Source: Bacteroidales bacterium (GTDB lineage: Bacteria > Bacteroidota > Bacteroidia > Bacteroidales > P3). Taken from it: a DNA stretch of 64,000 bases. The stretch lies in contig JAFXUY010000010.1 of assembly GCA_017524785.1 (NCBI GenBank), positions 1 to 64,000 on the forward strand, read 5' to 3'. Made by a program: the position numbers and the translations under genes. The notes under the pieces are model-generated. The model was not told where the DNA came from, did no database searches, and saw only the letters and a list, made by a program, of their open reading frames with translations. Positions 45,055 through 53,828 of the stretch are shown piece by piece; within the stretch, counting starts at the first letter, position 1; the number at the start of each line of letters is the position of its first letter.

Positions 45055-46903
45055 ATTTTATACCTATCGCAAGCTTGATTTTATCAATGTCGCTCTCTCG
45101 CTTCAATGTGTTGTCGGTCGACATTACCGTGGAACTATGCAGTGCCGCCGAGAAAGCCCGTTGCACACCTAGCAAGTAGTCGCACTGACGGTTGTAACGG
45201 CGCAGGTCTTCTGTGTTGGTAATCTCGCTTACGCCTTTATATGCCTTCTCCACACGCTGATAGGCTTTGACAATGTTGCGGTAAGGATTGTCCTTGGCGG
45301 TTATTTCCTTCTCGCCGTCGTCTATCTGCCGCAGCTTGTCGCGTATCTGCAGACAGAGTTCCTGCATCTCGATATATCCGTCCAGTATGTCGAGGAAACC
45401 ACGGCCACGCTCGACGGTGGAAAACGACGGCTTTAGGTCGGTCTGCTTGCGCAACAGACGGTAGCCGTTGAAGAGGGTGCGGTCCACTTTGCGCGATGCT
45501 GTGAGGGTGTCGTCGTTGCGGGCAATCACAGCACGCTTGCGCATCACCTGCAGGTAGCACTCCTGCACAGCAAGCACCTGCTCAAGTTGCTGCTCGTAGA
45601 GTGCGGCTCCTTCGCGGTCTCGGAAACCTGGCATAGGCACCATATTAGGCTCAATGTCGCGGTATGCGGTGGCAATGTCATACATCTTGCCAATGGATAT
45701 GGAGGTGATAGTATCGCTGCGTTCGCTTATCTCCTCAAGAATTGCGTAGTAGTCGACATAAAGTTGCTGGGCGGCGATGAATTCCTCCATGCTCTCGATG
45801 AACAGGCGGCTCTCCGCATCGGTGGTAAAAGCCGGCACTTGGTTGACAGTGCGCAGCACCTCGCGGTAGGCGGCAAGCTGCTGCTTGTATTTCTTGCCAT
45901 AGAGCGATGCAATTGCCTCGCTGCCGGAAGCGATAGTGGCTCTAAGGTCGAGAGTCTGTGTGTAGCGTTGCTGGATGTTGATGATCGTACGCATGCGGTT
46001 TACATAGTCCTCATACTCCTTGACATCGGCGAAGTTTACCGGCACCGAGGTGTTCTTGAACACCTTGGTGTATGAACGGTAAACGTCGTTGTTCTCTTTC
46101 TCACAACGCACACGCAATATGTTCTTGAAGTTCTCTATCTGATAGGGCAGCGAATTATGTCCGAGGACATTGTCGAGCATATCGTTCTGGAACGAGTTGA
46201 GCTCGTCGAGTCGCGAGAGGCTTTCATTAGTGGCGTTACCGACAGATAAGTCATACTTGTTGTAGACCATCAGGTAGCTATAGTACAAATCCTTGAGTTC
46301 TTTCAGTTTGGCCTTGTCGCTGATGCCGGCGCCATCGCAAGCCGTAATGATGGCACGGTGGTGGAGTTCGATGCTGGAGCGGTAGTCGGCAGCCGTCTTG
46401 TTACGTTCTTCCTGCTGACGGCGCGCCTCGTCGATGGCTCGCTGGCGTGCTGCCTCTTTCTCGGCCTCTATACGCTGCTGTTCCAATCGCGAATACTTGA
46501 TGCTCATACGCCCCATTAGGTCGGCCAACCGGCGAAGGCGATACTCGTAGATTGGATAGTCGGCAAGCACAGTATTGCTGTCGAGCCATATTACGCTGTC
46601 GCGGAAAGAGTAGTCGTTCTCAATAGAGGAAATCAGCTTCTGGGCTTTGGTTCGGATGGATACGCATAGGTTCGTTAGGGCCACATAGTCTTCGGGCTGC
46701 TGGGCCAGGAAAGCCATTGCACCCGCAGTGTCGTTTACCAGTGCCGAGTCCAGCCCGTAGTTGGGAAGAATATCGGCAACGCTGAGGACTGTAGGGGTCG
46801 TGGGACGCTGGGCCTTTACAGAACCGGAAACCGGAAATTGAAAATTGAAAAATATGCTTGTGCACACAAGCATTGCAACCTTTATGGCAACATTCTTTCT
46901 CAT
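45053..46903 (-). CDS. secreted helical/coiled-coil protein of unknown function
   Basis: The ATG at 46903 gives a 616-residue protein with a signal peptide (MRKNVAIKVAMLVCTSIFF, ending about SVKAQ); the more upstream TTG is unlikely. The mature protein is almost entirely helical, with a strong charged coiled coil (KEAARQRAIDEARRQQEERN, about residues 140-165). I recognise no family. The signal-peptide end is encoded by repeated short words (46820-46855). It follows the purF-like gene by 36 nt and is probably co-transcribed. Confidence 0.75.
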   Translation of the reverse strand: MRKNVAIKVAMLVCTSIFFNFQFPVSGSVKAQRPTTPTVLSVADILPNYGLDSALVNDTAGAMAFLAQQPEDYVALTNLCVSIRTKAQKLISSIENDYSFRDSVIWLDSNTVLADYPIYEYRLRRLADLMGRMSIKYSRLEQQRIEAEKEAARQRAIDEARRQQEERNKTAADYRSSIELHHRAIITACDGAGISDKAKLKELKDLYYSYLMVYNKYDLSVGNATNESLSRLDELNSFQNDMLDNVLGHNSLPYQIENFKNILRVRCEKENNDVYRSYTKVFKNTSVPVNFADVKEYEDYVNRMRTIINIQQRYTQTLDLRATIASGSEAIASLYGKKYKQQLAAYREVLRTVNQVPAFTTDAESRLFIESMEEFIAAQQLYVDYYAILEEISERSDTITSISIGKMYDIATAYRDIEPNMVPMPGFRDREGAALYEQQLEQVLAVQECYLQVMRKRAVIARNDDTLTASRKVDRTLFNGYRLLRKQTDLKPSFSTVERGRGFLDILDGYIEMQELCLQIRDKLRQIDDGEKEITAKDNPYRNIVKAYQRVEKAYKGVSEITNTEDLRRYNRQCDYLLGVQRAFSAALHSSTVMSTDNTLKRESDIDKIKLAIGIK

Positions 46904-46939
46904 AGAGCATTCAACCTTCAATTCTCCGCTTTCCAATTA

Positions 46940-48364
46940 CTAGTCGCCGTACGACGATGCATCGAAGCAGTGGGTGCAGATACGCTCCTTGGGCATACCG
47001 ATGGCCTCGCAGACATCATCTATAGTGTTGAACTTGAGTGTATCGACCCCCACGTGCTGACGTATCACCTCGACCATCTTGGCATATTCCGGCGTGCGGT
47101 GGTCGTGGTAGGCATTCAGCTTGGCCGTTTCGAGTTCGGCGGCAGGACGGCCCTCGAGTTCCTCTATCACACGGCGCGTGATAAGCTCGCGGTCGGTCTT
47201 GCTTTCGCTGAAGTTGAGGAAGGTGCACCCGTGGACCAGCGGCGGGCAGCTGATGCGCACGTGGACACGCTTGGCGCCATAGTCGTAGAGCATCTTCACG
47301 TTGTCGCGCAACTGCGTGCCACGGACGATGGAGTCGTCGCAGAACACGACCTCCTTGCCTTCGAGCACAGCGCGGCTGGGTATGAGCTTCATCTTGGCCA
47401 CCAGGAAGCGGTCGGCCTGGCTCACCGGCATGAAGCTGCGACTCCACGTTGGAGTGTATTTCAGCAATCCACGTTTGTACGGTATCTTGCGACCGTTGCT
47501 ATAGCCCAAGGCCATACCTATGCCCGAGTCGGGAATAGGGCTCACGAAGTCGGGCGTTATGTCGTCGCGTTCGCCCATCAGGCGACCCAGATTGTAGCGC
47601 ACCTCCTCGGCATTGATGCCCTCGTATTCAGTGCAGGGGTAACCATAGTATATCCAAAGGAACGAGCAAATCTGCAGCTTCTCGTCTGCAGCACGCAGCA
47701 CCTTGATGCCACCCTCGGTGGTAATCCTCACTATCTCGCCGGGACCCACGAAGCGGCAGGTCTCGTAGCCCAGGTTGACATACGAGTGGCTCTCGCTGGC
47801 CACAGCATAGTCGTCGCCGCGGCGGCCGATGACTATGGGCGTGCGGCCGTAGCGGTCGCGGGCAGCGATGATGCCTTCGGGGGTAAGTATAATCATCGAG
47901 CAACTGCCCTTCACATTGTTGTAGACGTTCTCGATTCCTTCTACGAAATCTTTGCCCTGCGAGATAAGCAGCGCCACCAGCTCGGTGGGGTTGGTGCGCC
48001 CGATAGAGAGGTCGGTAAACTGCTGGTGCTTGTTCAGGCAATCCTGCTCCAGCTCGTCGATATTGTTTATCTTGCTCACAGTGGCGATAGCAAAGCGGCC
48101 GAGGTGCGAGTTGACCATCACAGGCTGCGCCTCAGTGTCGCTGATGACGCCGATACCAACATTGCCTGTCATCTCCTGGAGATCCTTCGAGAATTTGGGG
48201 CGGAAGTGCGAGTTCTGAATGTTGTGGATGTTCTGATGGGCTTGAGTGCCATCGAATGTTGCCATATCGGCACGTTTGGTGCCCAGGTGCGAATGATAAT
48301 CCGTTCCGTAGAACAGATCTGAAATACACGGTTGCGTGCTCACCACGCCGAAAAAGCCGCTCAT
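46940..48364 (-). CDS. PurF-like amidophosphoribosyltransferase paralogue with Ser at the catalytic position
   Basis: The 474 residues have the PurF plan: N-terminal Ntn glutaminase domain and C-terminal phosphoribosyltransferase domain, with an intact PRPP motif in VVFCDDSIVRGTQLRDNV and the GLLKYTPTWSRSF-like block. However, the mature N-terminus is S-G-F-F-G, so the Cys nucleophile that PurF exposes after Met removal is a Ser. Similar Ser2 paralogues are, from memory, found in other Bacteroidales. It may use free ammonia or have another role. Promoter box at 48448-48455; a 16-bp palindrome lies in its leader. Confidence 0.88.
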   Translation of the reverse strand: MSGFFGVVSTQPCISDLFYGTDYHSHLGTKRADMATFDGTQAHQNIHNIQNSHFRPKFSKDLQEMTGNVGIGVISDTEAQPVMVNSHLGRFAIATVSKINNIDELEQDCLNKHQQFTDLSIGRTNPTELVALLISQGKDFVEGIENVYNNVKGSCSMIILTPEGIIAARDRYGRTPIVIGRRGDDYAVASESHSYVNLGYETCRFVGPGEIVRITTEGGIKVLRAADEKLQICSFLWIYYGYPCTEYEGINAEEVRYNLGRLMGERDDITPDFVSPIPDSGIGMALGYSNGRKIPYKRGLLKYTPTWSRSFMPVSQADRFLVAKMKLIPSRAVLEGKEVVFCDDSIVRGTQLRDNVKMLYDYGAKRVHVRISCPPLVHGCTFLNFSESKTDRELITRRVIEELEGRPAAELETAKLNAYHDHRTPEYAKMVEVIRQHVGVDTLKFNTIDDVCEAIGMPKERICTHCFDASSYGD

Positions 48365-48403
48365 AATGCTGTTTGTGTTTTAAATGATAATATTAATATA
48401 TTG

Positions 48404-48419
48404 ATAACAAATTTGTTAT
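48404..48419. promoter_or_regulatory. 16-bp palindrome in the purF-like leader
   Basis: ATAACAAATTTGTTAT is a perfect palindrome 40 nt before the start codon and about 30 nt after the -7 box. It could be an operator for a dimeric repressor; there is no other evidence for that. Confidence 0.4.
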
Positions 48420-48447
48420 TTAAACAATCATCGTGACTTTTAAAATA

Positions 48448-48455
48448 CAAATATA
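48448..48455 (-). promoter_or_regulatory. -7 box for the purF-like gene
   Basis: On the minus strand 48455-48448 reads TATATTTG, matching TAnnTTTG, about 84 nt before the start codon. No clear -33 TTG. Confidence 0.6.
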
Positions 48456-48510
48456 CGACTTTTCCCAGAAACACCTGGAGAAAGTTATCAACACTATGGG
48501 TTAATTGGGG

Positions 48511-49419
48511 CTACTGGCTTAGGAAGTCGGCAATCTGACGTTCGGAGATGTTGCGGGAATGGAAGGTAGCCTCAACCTCGCCGTCGTCGAGGAGCATCAC
48601 AAGAGGCCGCTGCCCATAGGTAAGACGCAGGAATACGCTGTCGCCCAATTCCGACGGCTCTATATAATGTATATGTGTTGTGTCGAGATCATGACGCTCG
48701 GCAATGGTGCCTATCTTCTGGCGGGCCATCTTGCAGAACTCACAGCCGGGAGTGACGAAAGCCACCAGCTGGCGACCTTGGTCGAGATGACGGTCGCCGA
48801 GGACACCGTCGGGAGCTATGCTCTCGGCAAGGGTATCTTTATGGTAGCGGTTATTGCTGGGTCCGAAGAGCCAGCTGTCGGGAAGTGAAATAGCAAAGAT
48901 AGCGACGGTTGCCAGCACTACAATACCTGCCGACAGGCCAAGCCGCAGCCCTTTGCGGCGCACTGGTTTTTCTTCTCCTTGCAATCTGTAGGCCACAAGG
49001 ACCAGGAGTATAAGCACACCGTTCTTGAGGAGCGACTGTATGGGGTTGAAGTCGACGAGTTGCCCGAAGCACTGGCACGACTCCATACGTCCCTTTAGGG
49101 CGGCATAGCAGAGGAAAAGGCTGAAGAAGACGAGCATCAGCAGCGTAAGCACCTTCACCAGACGGCGGTACCATCCGAGGATTATGAAGATGCCCAGTAT
49201 GAGTTCGGCGGCAATGCACAACCGCACCAGTACATCCACCACCGTGAAGGGGAAGAATCCGTAGGAGAAGACATATAGCTCGAAGGGGTCTATGTCGATA
49301 AGCTTGGCGACGGCAGACAACACGAACAACGCACCAACAATGATACGCAGGACGATGGACATGCACCTCCACCTCTGCGTGCGGCGGCTTCCTTCCTCCA
49401 GGGTGTTATTCTTCGGCAT
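48511..49419 (-). CDS. DoxX/MauE-like membrane protein with C-terminal thioredoxin-like domain
   Basis: The 302 residues have four membrane helices of the DoxX/MauE type (about 22-140), with the MauE-like cysteines in ESCQCFGQLVD, a fifth helix (about 160-178), and a periplasmic thioredoxin-like domain with CxxC in FVTPGCEFCKMARQKIG. Bacteroidales proteins of this layout exist (the BT_3928 group, from memory); the layout suggests thiol transfer between membrane and periplasm. The start could instead be Met20 (49362). It overlaps the upstream CxC lipoprotein by 14 bp. Confidence 0.85.
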   Translation of the reverse strand: MPKNNTLEEGSRRTQRWRCMSIVLRIIVGALFVLSAVAKLIDIDPFELYVFSYGFFPFTVVDVLVRLCIAAELILGIFIILGWYRRLVKVLTLLMLVFFSLFLCYAALKGRMESCQCFGQLVDFNPIQSLLKNGVLILLVLVAYRLQGEEKPVRRKGLRLGLSAGIVVLATVAIFAISLPDSWLFGPSNNRYHKDTLAESIAPDGVLGDRHLDQGRQLVAFVTPGCEFCKMARQKIGTIAERHDLDTTHIHYIEPSELGDSVFLRLTYGQRPLVMLLDDGEVEATFHSRNISERQIADFLSQ

Positions 49420-49660
49420 ATTCGTGGCAGGAGACTTTGTGCATCTCTACGCGTTCGAGAGTCGGCGTGCCGGTGACACTGTCGATTACATGGCGTTCGA
49501 TGGCCATCTCGGTGATATCGTCGCACTTGAGTCCGCGGTCGACAGTGAGGAACTGCATACGGTTGTTGTCACCCTCGAAGTTGCACTTGCACTGGTGTTC
49601 TTTGTTGCAGGCTACGGCGAGCAATGCCAAAACGGCGAGTAAAAGGTATCTCTTCTTCAT
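49406..49660 (-). CDS. small CxC lipoprotein
   Basis: An 84-residue lipoprotein (lipobox AVAC, Cys18). The mature start C-N-K-E-H-Q-C-K-C carries a CxC, followed after about 22 residues by LKCDDI and a last Cys in KVSCHEY. It has the same plan as the proteins at 49666-49911 and 41556-41783. Function unknown. It overlaps the DoxX/thioredoxin gene by 14 bp and follows its paralogue by 5 nt, so all three are probably translated together. Confidence 0.82.
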   Translation of the reverse strand: MKKRYLLLAVLALLAVACNKEHQCKCNFEGDNNRMQFLTVDRGLKCDDITEMAIERHVIDSVTGTPTLERVEMHKVSCHEYAEE

Positions 49661-49665
49661 GGCTT

Positions 49666-49911
49666 TTATTCTTCAAAGATTGAATCAATCATGAATTCGT
49701 AGTCGGTGCAGAGCAGCGAGTCCATGCACACCGAATCCATCACATTATGGTAGGTGTAGGTCTTCAGCTGTTCACAGTTGCCTTTTTCGAGCTTGATGAT
49801 GCGTACGTTCTGCGTGCCGAGGACGGAGCAACGGCAGGTCGTCTGCTTGTCGCACGAGGCCAGGCCGAGGGCCAGCACCACTGCTGCCAATATTGCAATC
49901 TTCTTTTTCAT
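49666..49911 (-). CDS. small CxC lipoprotein
   Basis: The ATG at 49911 gives an 81-residue lipoprotein (lipobox LASC, Cys20); a longer frame running into ftsK is out of context. The mature start C-D-K-Q-T-T-C-R-C is followed by KGNCEQLK and further cysteines in DSVCMDSLLCTDYEF. It has the same plan as its neighbour at 49406-49660. It starts 4 nt after the ftsK stop codon. Confidence 0.82.
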   Translation of the reverse strand: MKKKIAILAAVVLALGLASCDKQTTCRCSVLGTQNVRIIKLEKGNCEQLKTYTYHNVMDSVCMDSLLCTDYEFMIDSIFEE

Positions 49912-49915
49912 GGGT

Positions 49916-52411
49916 TTATAATGTTCTGAGTATATCTTCAAGTGATTCGAGGTCGTGCACCAGCACGTCGCGGGGTTTGCTTCCGTTGCTGGGCCCCACG
50001 ATGCCGGCGGCCTCGAGCTGGTCGATGATGCGGCCGGCTCGGTTGTAGCCCAGCTGCAGCTTGCGCTGGAGCAGCGAGGTGCTGCCGAACTGCGAGTTGA
50101 CAACCAGACGAGCGGCGTCGTTGAAGAACTCGTCTTTCGACTTGGCGTCGAACTCCTTGTTGGGTTCCTCGTTCTCGTCGAGGTATTCCGGCAGCTCGAA
50201 ACCCTCGGGGTAGCCGCGCTGGTCGCCAATGTATTTCACCAGGCGCTCGATCTCCGGAGTGTCGATGAGGGCGCACTGCAGACGTATCATATCCTTGCCG
50301 GCAAGCGAGATAAGCATGTCGCCACGGCCTATCAACTGCTGTGCACCGCCGGTGTCGAGGATGGTCTTGCTGTCGATGCCCGAGGTGACGCGGAAGGCCA
50401 CACGTGCAGGGAAATTGGCCTTGATGGTGCCGGTGATGATATTGGTGGTTGGACGCTGGGTGGCGATGATGAGGTGTATGCCCACGGCACGTGCCAGCTG
50501 TGCCAGACGTGCTATGGGGAGCTCCACTTCCTTGCCGGCGGTCATGATGAGGTCACCGAACTCGTCGATGACGACGACGATATAGGGCAGGAAGCGGTGA
50601 CCATGCTCGGGGTTGAGCATGCGCTTGCAGAACTTCTCGTTGTATTCGGTTATCTTGCGCACCTTGGCCTGCTTCAGCAGGTCGTAACGGGTGTCCATCT
50701 CGATGCAGAGCGAATTGAGGGTGCGCACCACTTTCTTGACATCGGTGATGACGGCCTCCTCTTCGTCGGGCATCTTGGCCAGATAGTGGCGTTCGAGGGC
50801 CGAATAGAGGCTGAACTCAACCTTCTTGGGGTCGACAAGCACAAGCTTGAGCTCGGAGGGGTGCTTCTTGTAGAGCAGCGACGCCAGCACGGCGTTAAGG
50901 CCTACCGACTTACCGGTACCGGTGGCGCCGGCCATAAGCAGGTGGGGCATCTTGGCCAGGTCGGTGACGAAGCACTCGTTCGAGATGGTCTTGCCGAAGG
51001 CTATGGGCAGCTCCATCTTGGCGTTCTGGAAAGCGTCGCTCTCGAGCATGGTCTTCATTGAGACAATCTGGGGCTTGGCATTGGGCACCTCGATGCCTAT
51101 GTTGCTTTCGCCGGGGATGGGGGCTATGATACGTATGCCGAGGGCAGCCAGCGAGAGGGCTATGTCGTTCTCAAGGCCTTTGATTTTGCTGATACGCACG
51201 CCGGGGGCGGGCTTTATCTTGTAGAGCGTCACCGTGGGACCGGGCTGGGCCGAGATTTCGGTAATCTCGATGCCATAGTCGTTGAGGGTCTGCACGATGC
51301 GGTCTTTGTTGGCGATGAGCTCTTCTTTGGTCACCTTGACGTTGCGCACCTCGCTGTCGTCGAGCAGGTCGGTGCCCGGCATCTTGTAGTCGGAGAGGTC
51401 TAGGTGTGGGTCGTAAGGCTCGTCGAGGCCATAGTGGCGACGGTAGTCGTCCTCGTCGAGTTCGTCGACCGAAGGCTGTTCCTCGTCGGGCTGTTCGTCG
51501 GCAGCGACCGGCGATTCGGCCACAGAGGTGTCCTCGATGGTGAAGCTCACCTCGTCGGGGTCTTTGCCTTGGGCCTTGGCGTTGATGCGTGCGAACTCGT
51601 CGTCGATAGAAAACGCCGGTTCTGCGTCGGCATGGACAGCATCCGGTTGGGGCTGTTCGTCGATGACGGCCGGGCGCTGGAAAAGCTCCATCGCCGCAGC
51701 ATCGAAGTCGGCACCTGGGTCGTCGTCGGTGTCGGCAGCGGTGTCTGTCAAATCGATAGGCTCCGTCACATCAGCGGCAGCAGCAGGCTTGGTGTGGTCG
51801 GTGGCCACCTCTTCTATCTCCTTGCCAACATCCTTGGCGACCTGCTTGAGGTCGACTTTAGGCAATTTGACCTCGGGCAGCTGCATCTTGTGCACCAGCA
51901 CGAGGAACAGCACGGCAAGGAATACGAGGATCACCAGCGTCCACCAGCTGAGCAGCTCGTGGAGCGGCTCGGCCAGATTGAGGCCAATGCCGGCATAGCT
52001 CTCGAAGCCGGCGTTCTTGACCCATGCGCCGCCGATATAGCCAAGGAACACCGAAACCCACAGCATCCAGAACATGGTGCTGCCGAAGGTTTTCCACCAG
52101 GGGAGCACCACGACGTTCCACAGCCGCATGCCATAGACGAAGAAGAGCAGCACGAAGCCGTAGCTGCCGATGCCGAAGAGGTTGGTGGTGAAGAATTCTG
52201 CCAGTCCCTGCCCCAGCGAGCCTGTCCAGCCGCCGCGGGCATCGGTGACATAATAGCCGGTGAGGGCCAGCGCCAGGAAGGCGGCAAACAGCACATAGAG
52301 CGCCCCGCGGATATGTGCGAAGCGCTTGCTCTTGAGGAATTCGGAGAAGGCGGCTCTTCTGGCTGCGCCATTGCCTTTCTTCGTCTTTGATTTCTTTTTA
52401 CTTGCAGCCAC
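49916..52411 (-). CDS. ftsK: DNA translocase FtsK
   Basis: FtsK couples chromosome segregation to division and activates XerCD at dif. The 831 residues comprise a basic N-terminus, four membrane helices (about 30-180), a Asp/Glu/Pro-rich linker (about 195-335), and the motor (about 360-750) with Walker A GATGTGKSVGLNA (near residue 495), Walker B YIVVVIDEFGDL and IATQRPTTNIITG. A C-terminal winged-helix gamma domain (about 770-831) has LLQRKLQLGYNRAGRIIDQLE. It is the first large gene of a minus-strand run that continues with the CxC lipoproteins. Confidence 0.96.
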   Translation of the reverse strand: MAASKKKSKTKKGNGAARRAAFSEFLKSKRFAHIRGALYVLFAAFLALALTGYYVTDARGGWTGSLGQGLAEFFTTNLFGIGSYGFVLLFFVYGMRLWNVVVLPWWKTFGSTMFWMLWVSVFLGYIGGAWVKNAGFESYAGIGLNLAEPLHELLSWWTLVILVFLAVLFLVLVHKMQLPEVKLPKVDLKQVAKDVGKEIEEVATDHTKPAAAADVTEPIDLTDTAADTDDDPGADFDAAAMELFQRPAVIDEQPQPDAVHADAEPAFSIDDEFARINAKAQGKDPDEVSFTIEDTSVAESPVAADEQPDEEQPSVDELDEDDYRRHYGLDEPYDPHLDLSDYKMPGTDLLDDSEVRNVKVTKEELIANKDRIVQTLNDYGIEITEISAQPGPTVTLYKIKPAPGVRISKIKGLENDIALSLAALGIRIIAPIPGESNIGIEVPNAKPQIVSMKTMLESDAFQNAKMELPIAFGKTISNECFVTDLAKMPHLLMAGATGTGKSVGLNAVLASLLYKKHPSELKLVLVDPKKVEFSLYSALERHYLAKMPDEEEAVITDVKKVVRTLNSLCIEMDTRYDLLKQAKVRKITEYNEKFCKRMLNPEHGHRFLPYIVVVIDEFGDLIMTAGKEVELPIARLAQLARAVGIHLIIATQRPTTNIITGTIKANFPARVAFRVTSGIDSKTILDTGGAQQLIGRGDMLISLAGKDMIRLQCALIDTPEIERLVKYIGDQRGYPEGFELPEYLDENEEPNKEFDAKSKDEFFNDAARLVVNSQFGSTSLLQRKLQLGYNRAGRIIDQLEAAGIVGPSNGSKPRDVLVHDLESLEDILRTL

Positions 52412-52452
52412 CTGGCAGAGGGTTTGGTTGTGGGCTTTCGGCCGAGTGATTA

Positions 52453-53202
52453 TTATTCAGCCTGCAGCAGTTCGATTTCTTCCTGGAGTTCGGTGCCGAG
52501 GGTTTCAAGTTCTTCTTCGCTGAGCACTTCGTAACCGTCGGGCAGCAGGAAGTCGGCCTCTTTCACCTTGCCTTTGACAATCTCGGTGGCGGTGTAGGTG
52601 ATGGCTTTACCCTCGCCGGCATCCACGGTGCACTCGAGGGGCATGCCCTTGATGCCGCCGAAGAGGACATTGATCTGGGGACCCATCTCGTCGCTGTACC
52701 ACATCTCTCTCGGGTGGTCCTTACCCTCGTCGTCGAACTGGTGGCGGATTATCTTCTTGGCGGTGACACCGGCAATCTGCTTGGTTTCGTTCACCATCTC
52801 GTAGTAGAAATGGCCGGCCTCGGTGTCGACGATATACACGCTGTCGAAGTCGCTGGCCTTGAATTCGTTCTTGAGCAACAGCTTGCCGTCGCCCTGATAG
52901 GTAAATTCCGAACCCTGGCCGCGGAGGTAACCCAGCAGCTGGCTGTAGTTGTCGCAGCGGGTCATCGTAAGGTTCTGCACCAGCACGCACTCGGTCATGC
53001 CGCCGGCGAAAATGGCGCTCTTGGTGAACATATCGCTGCCCGAGACCTTGATTTCGGCCGTTGCAGCCTCTTCGGGGATGTTCATGGCCACCTGGCCGGT
53101 GGACTCGACTTTGTACTTCACGATGCCCTTGAAGGTGTTCTGGGCGAAGGCGGCGCCGCCAAACATAAGCACTGCTGCGGCGAGAGCGAAAATCTTTTTC
53201 AT
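52453..53202 (-). CDS. secreted DUF4412/GLPGLI-like protein
   Basis: A 249-residue protein with a signal peptide (MKKIFALAAAVLMFGGAAFA). The mature part begins QNTFKGIVKYKVESTG and is beta-rich, resembling LolA-fold-like secreted families of Bacteroidota such as DUF4412 or GLPGLI (QIAGVTAKKIIRHQFD, EMWYSDEMGPQINVLFGGIKG). This is a fold-level guess. The C-terminal 25 residues are a Glu/Leu-rich helix. It lies 41 nt upstream of ftsK. Confidence 0.72.
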   Translation of the reverse strand: MKKIFALAAAVLMFGGAAFAQNTFKGIVKYKVESTGQVAMNIPEEAATAEIKVSGSDMFTKSAIFAGGMTECVLVQNLTMTRCDNYSQLLGYLRGQGSEFTYQGDGKLLLKNEFKASDFDSVYIVDTEAGHFYYEMVNETKQIAGVTAKKIIRHQFDDEGKDHPREMWYSDEMGPQINVLFGGIKGMPLECTVDAGEGKAITYTATEIVKGKVKEADFLLPDGYEVLSEEELETLGTELQEEIELLQAE

Positions 53203-53828
53203 TGTTTATCCTGTTTTTTGTTTCTATATCTGTTTTTAGTACATTTAGTACCGTCGGCAAACGACAAATTGCGGCCGACGACAAATAATAACAATACTTT
53301 GTATAAAATATTGTATACGCATAAAAAATATTTTTTCCAACGCCACGGCAATCGTCCCATGAGCCCATTTTTGTAACTAAACTTTTAGTTACGATTTAAC
53401 ATTTCAACCCTCTCCGTCAGCCGACGAAGCCCGCAATGGAAATCAAGCAGTTACAGCGATATTTTTACATTCAACACTCTGTACCAGTGCACTATAGCCC
53501 ACAAACCAACACCTAACAGCCTATGACACAGCACCATCTCTTTACCAACTCTTACCCCTCTCCTTATCTTCGACTAATGAACATTTAAGTTAGTAAGAGA
53601 TGCTAAATTTAACATTAGGCAGTGATATGCCATTTACACATTGTCGAAGGCTACTCATCCCCTGCCTGACCCCTGCTCGCCCCTACCGTTCCGCCTGCAA
53701 TATCCTTTTTACTAAATAATGTTAAAAAAAGAACACTTTTGGGAACCTCGTCGTCATATATAATAAAAAAGGGTATATTTGCAATTTGTAAAGAACATAT
53801 CCAATAGGAGCACAACCGCGCAAAACGA
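53203..53828. other. 626-bp intergenic region without a recognisable gene
   Basis: Between two divergent genes I see no credible coding region and no RNA gene I can name. It holds a perfect 9-bp inverted repeat (GTAACTAAA, CT, TTTAGTTAC at 53373-53392), a GTCGGC/GCCGAC pair around 53252-53280, A/T-rich tracts, a pyrimidine-rich stretch near 53640-53700 and the -7 box for the downstream gene. Confidence 0.6.
53774..53781 (+). promoter_or_regulatory. -7 box for the 53829 gene
   Basis: TATATTTG matches TAnnTTTG, 47 nt before the start codon. No clear -33 TTG. Confidence 0.6.

Noticed and set aside
46838..48322. 494-codon plus-strand open frame
   Set aside because: Antisense to the purF-like gene, whose motifs are intact.
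49955..52390. 368- and 328-codon plus-strand open frames
   Set aside because: Both are antisense to ftsK, which accounts for the region.
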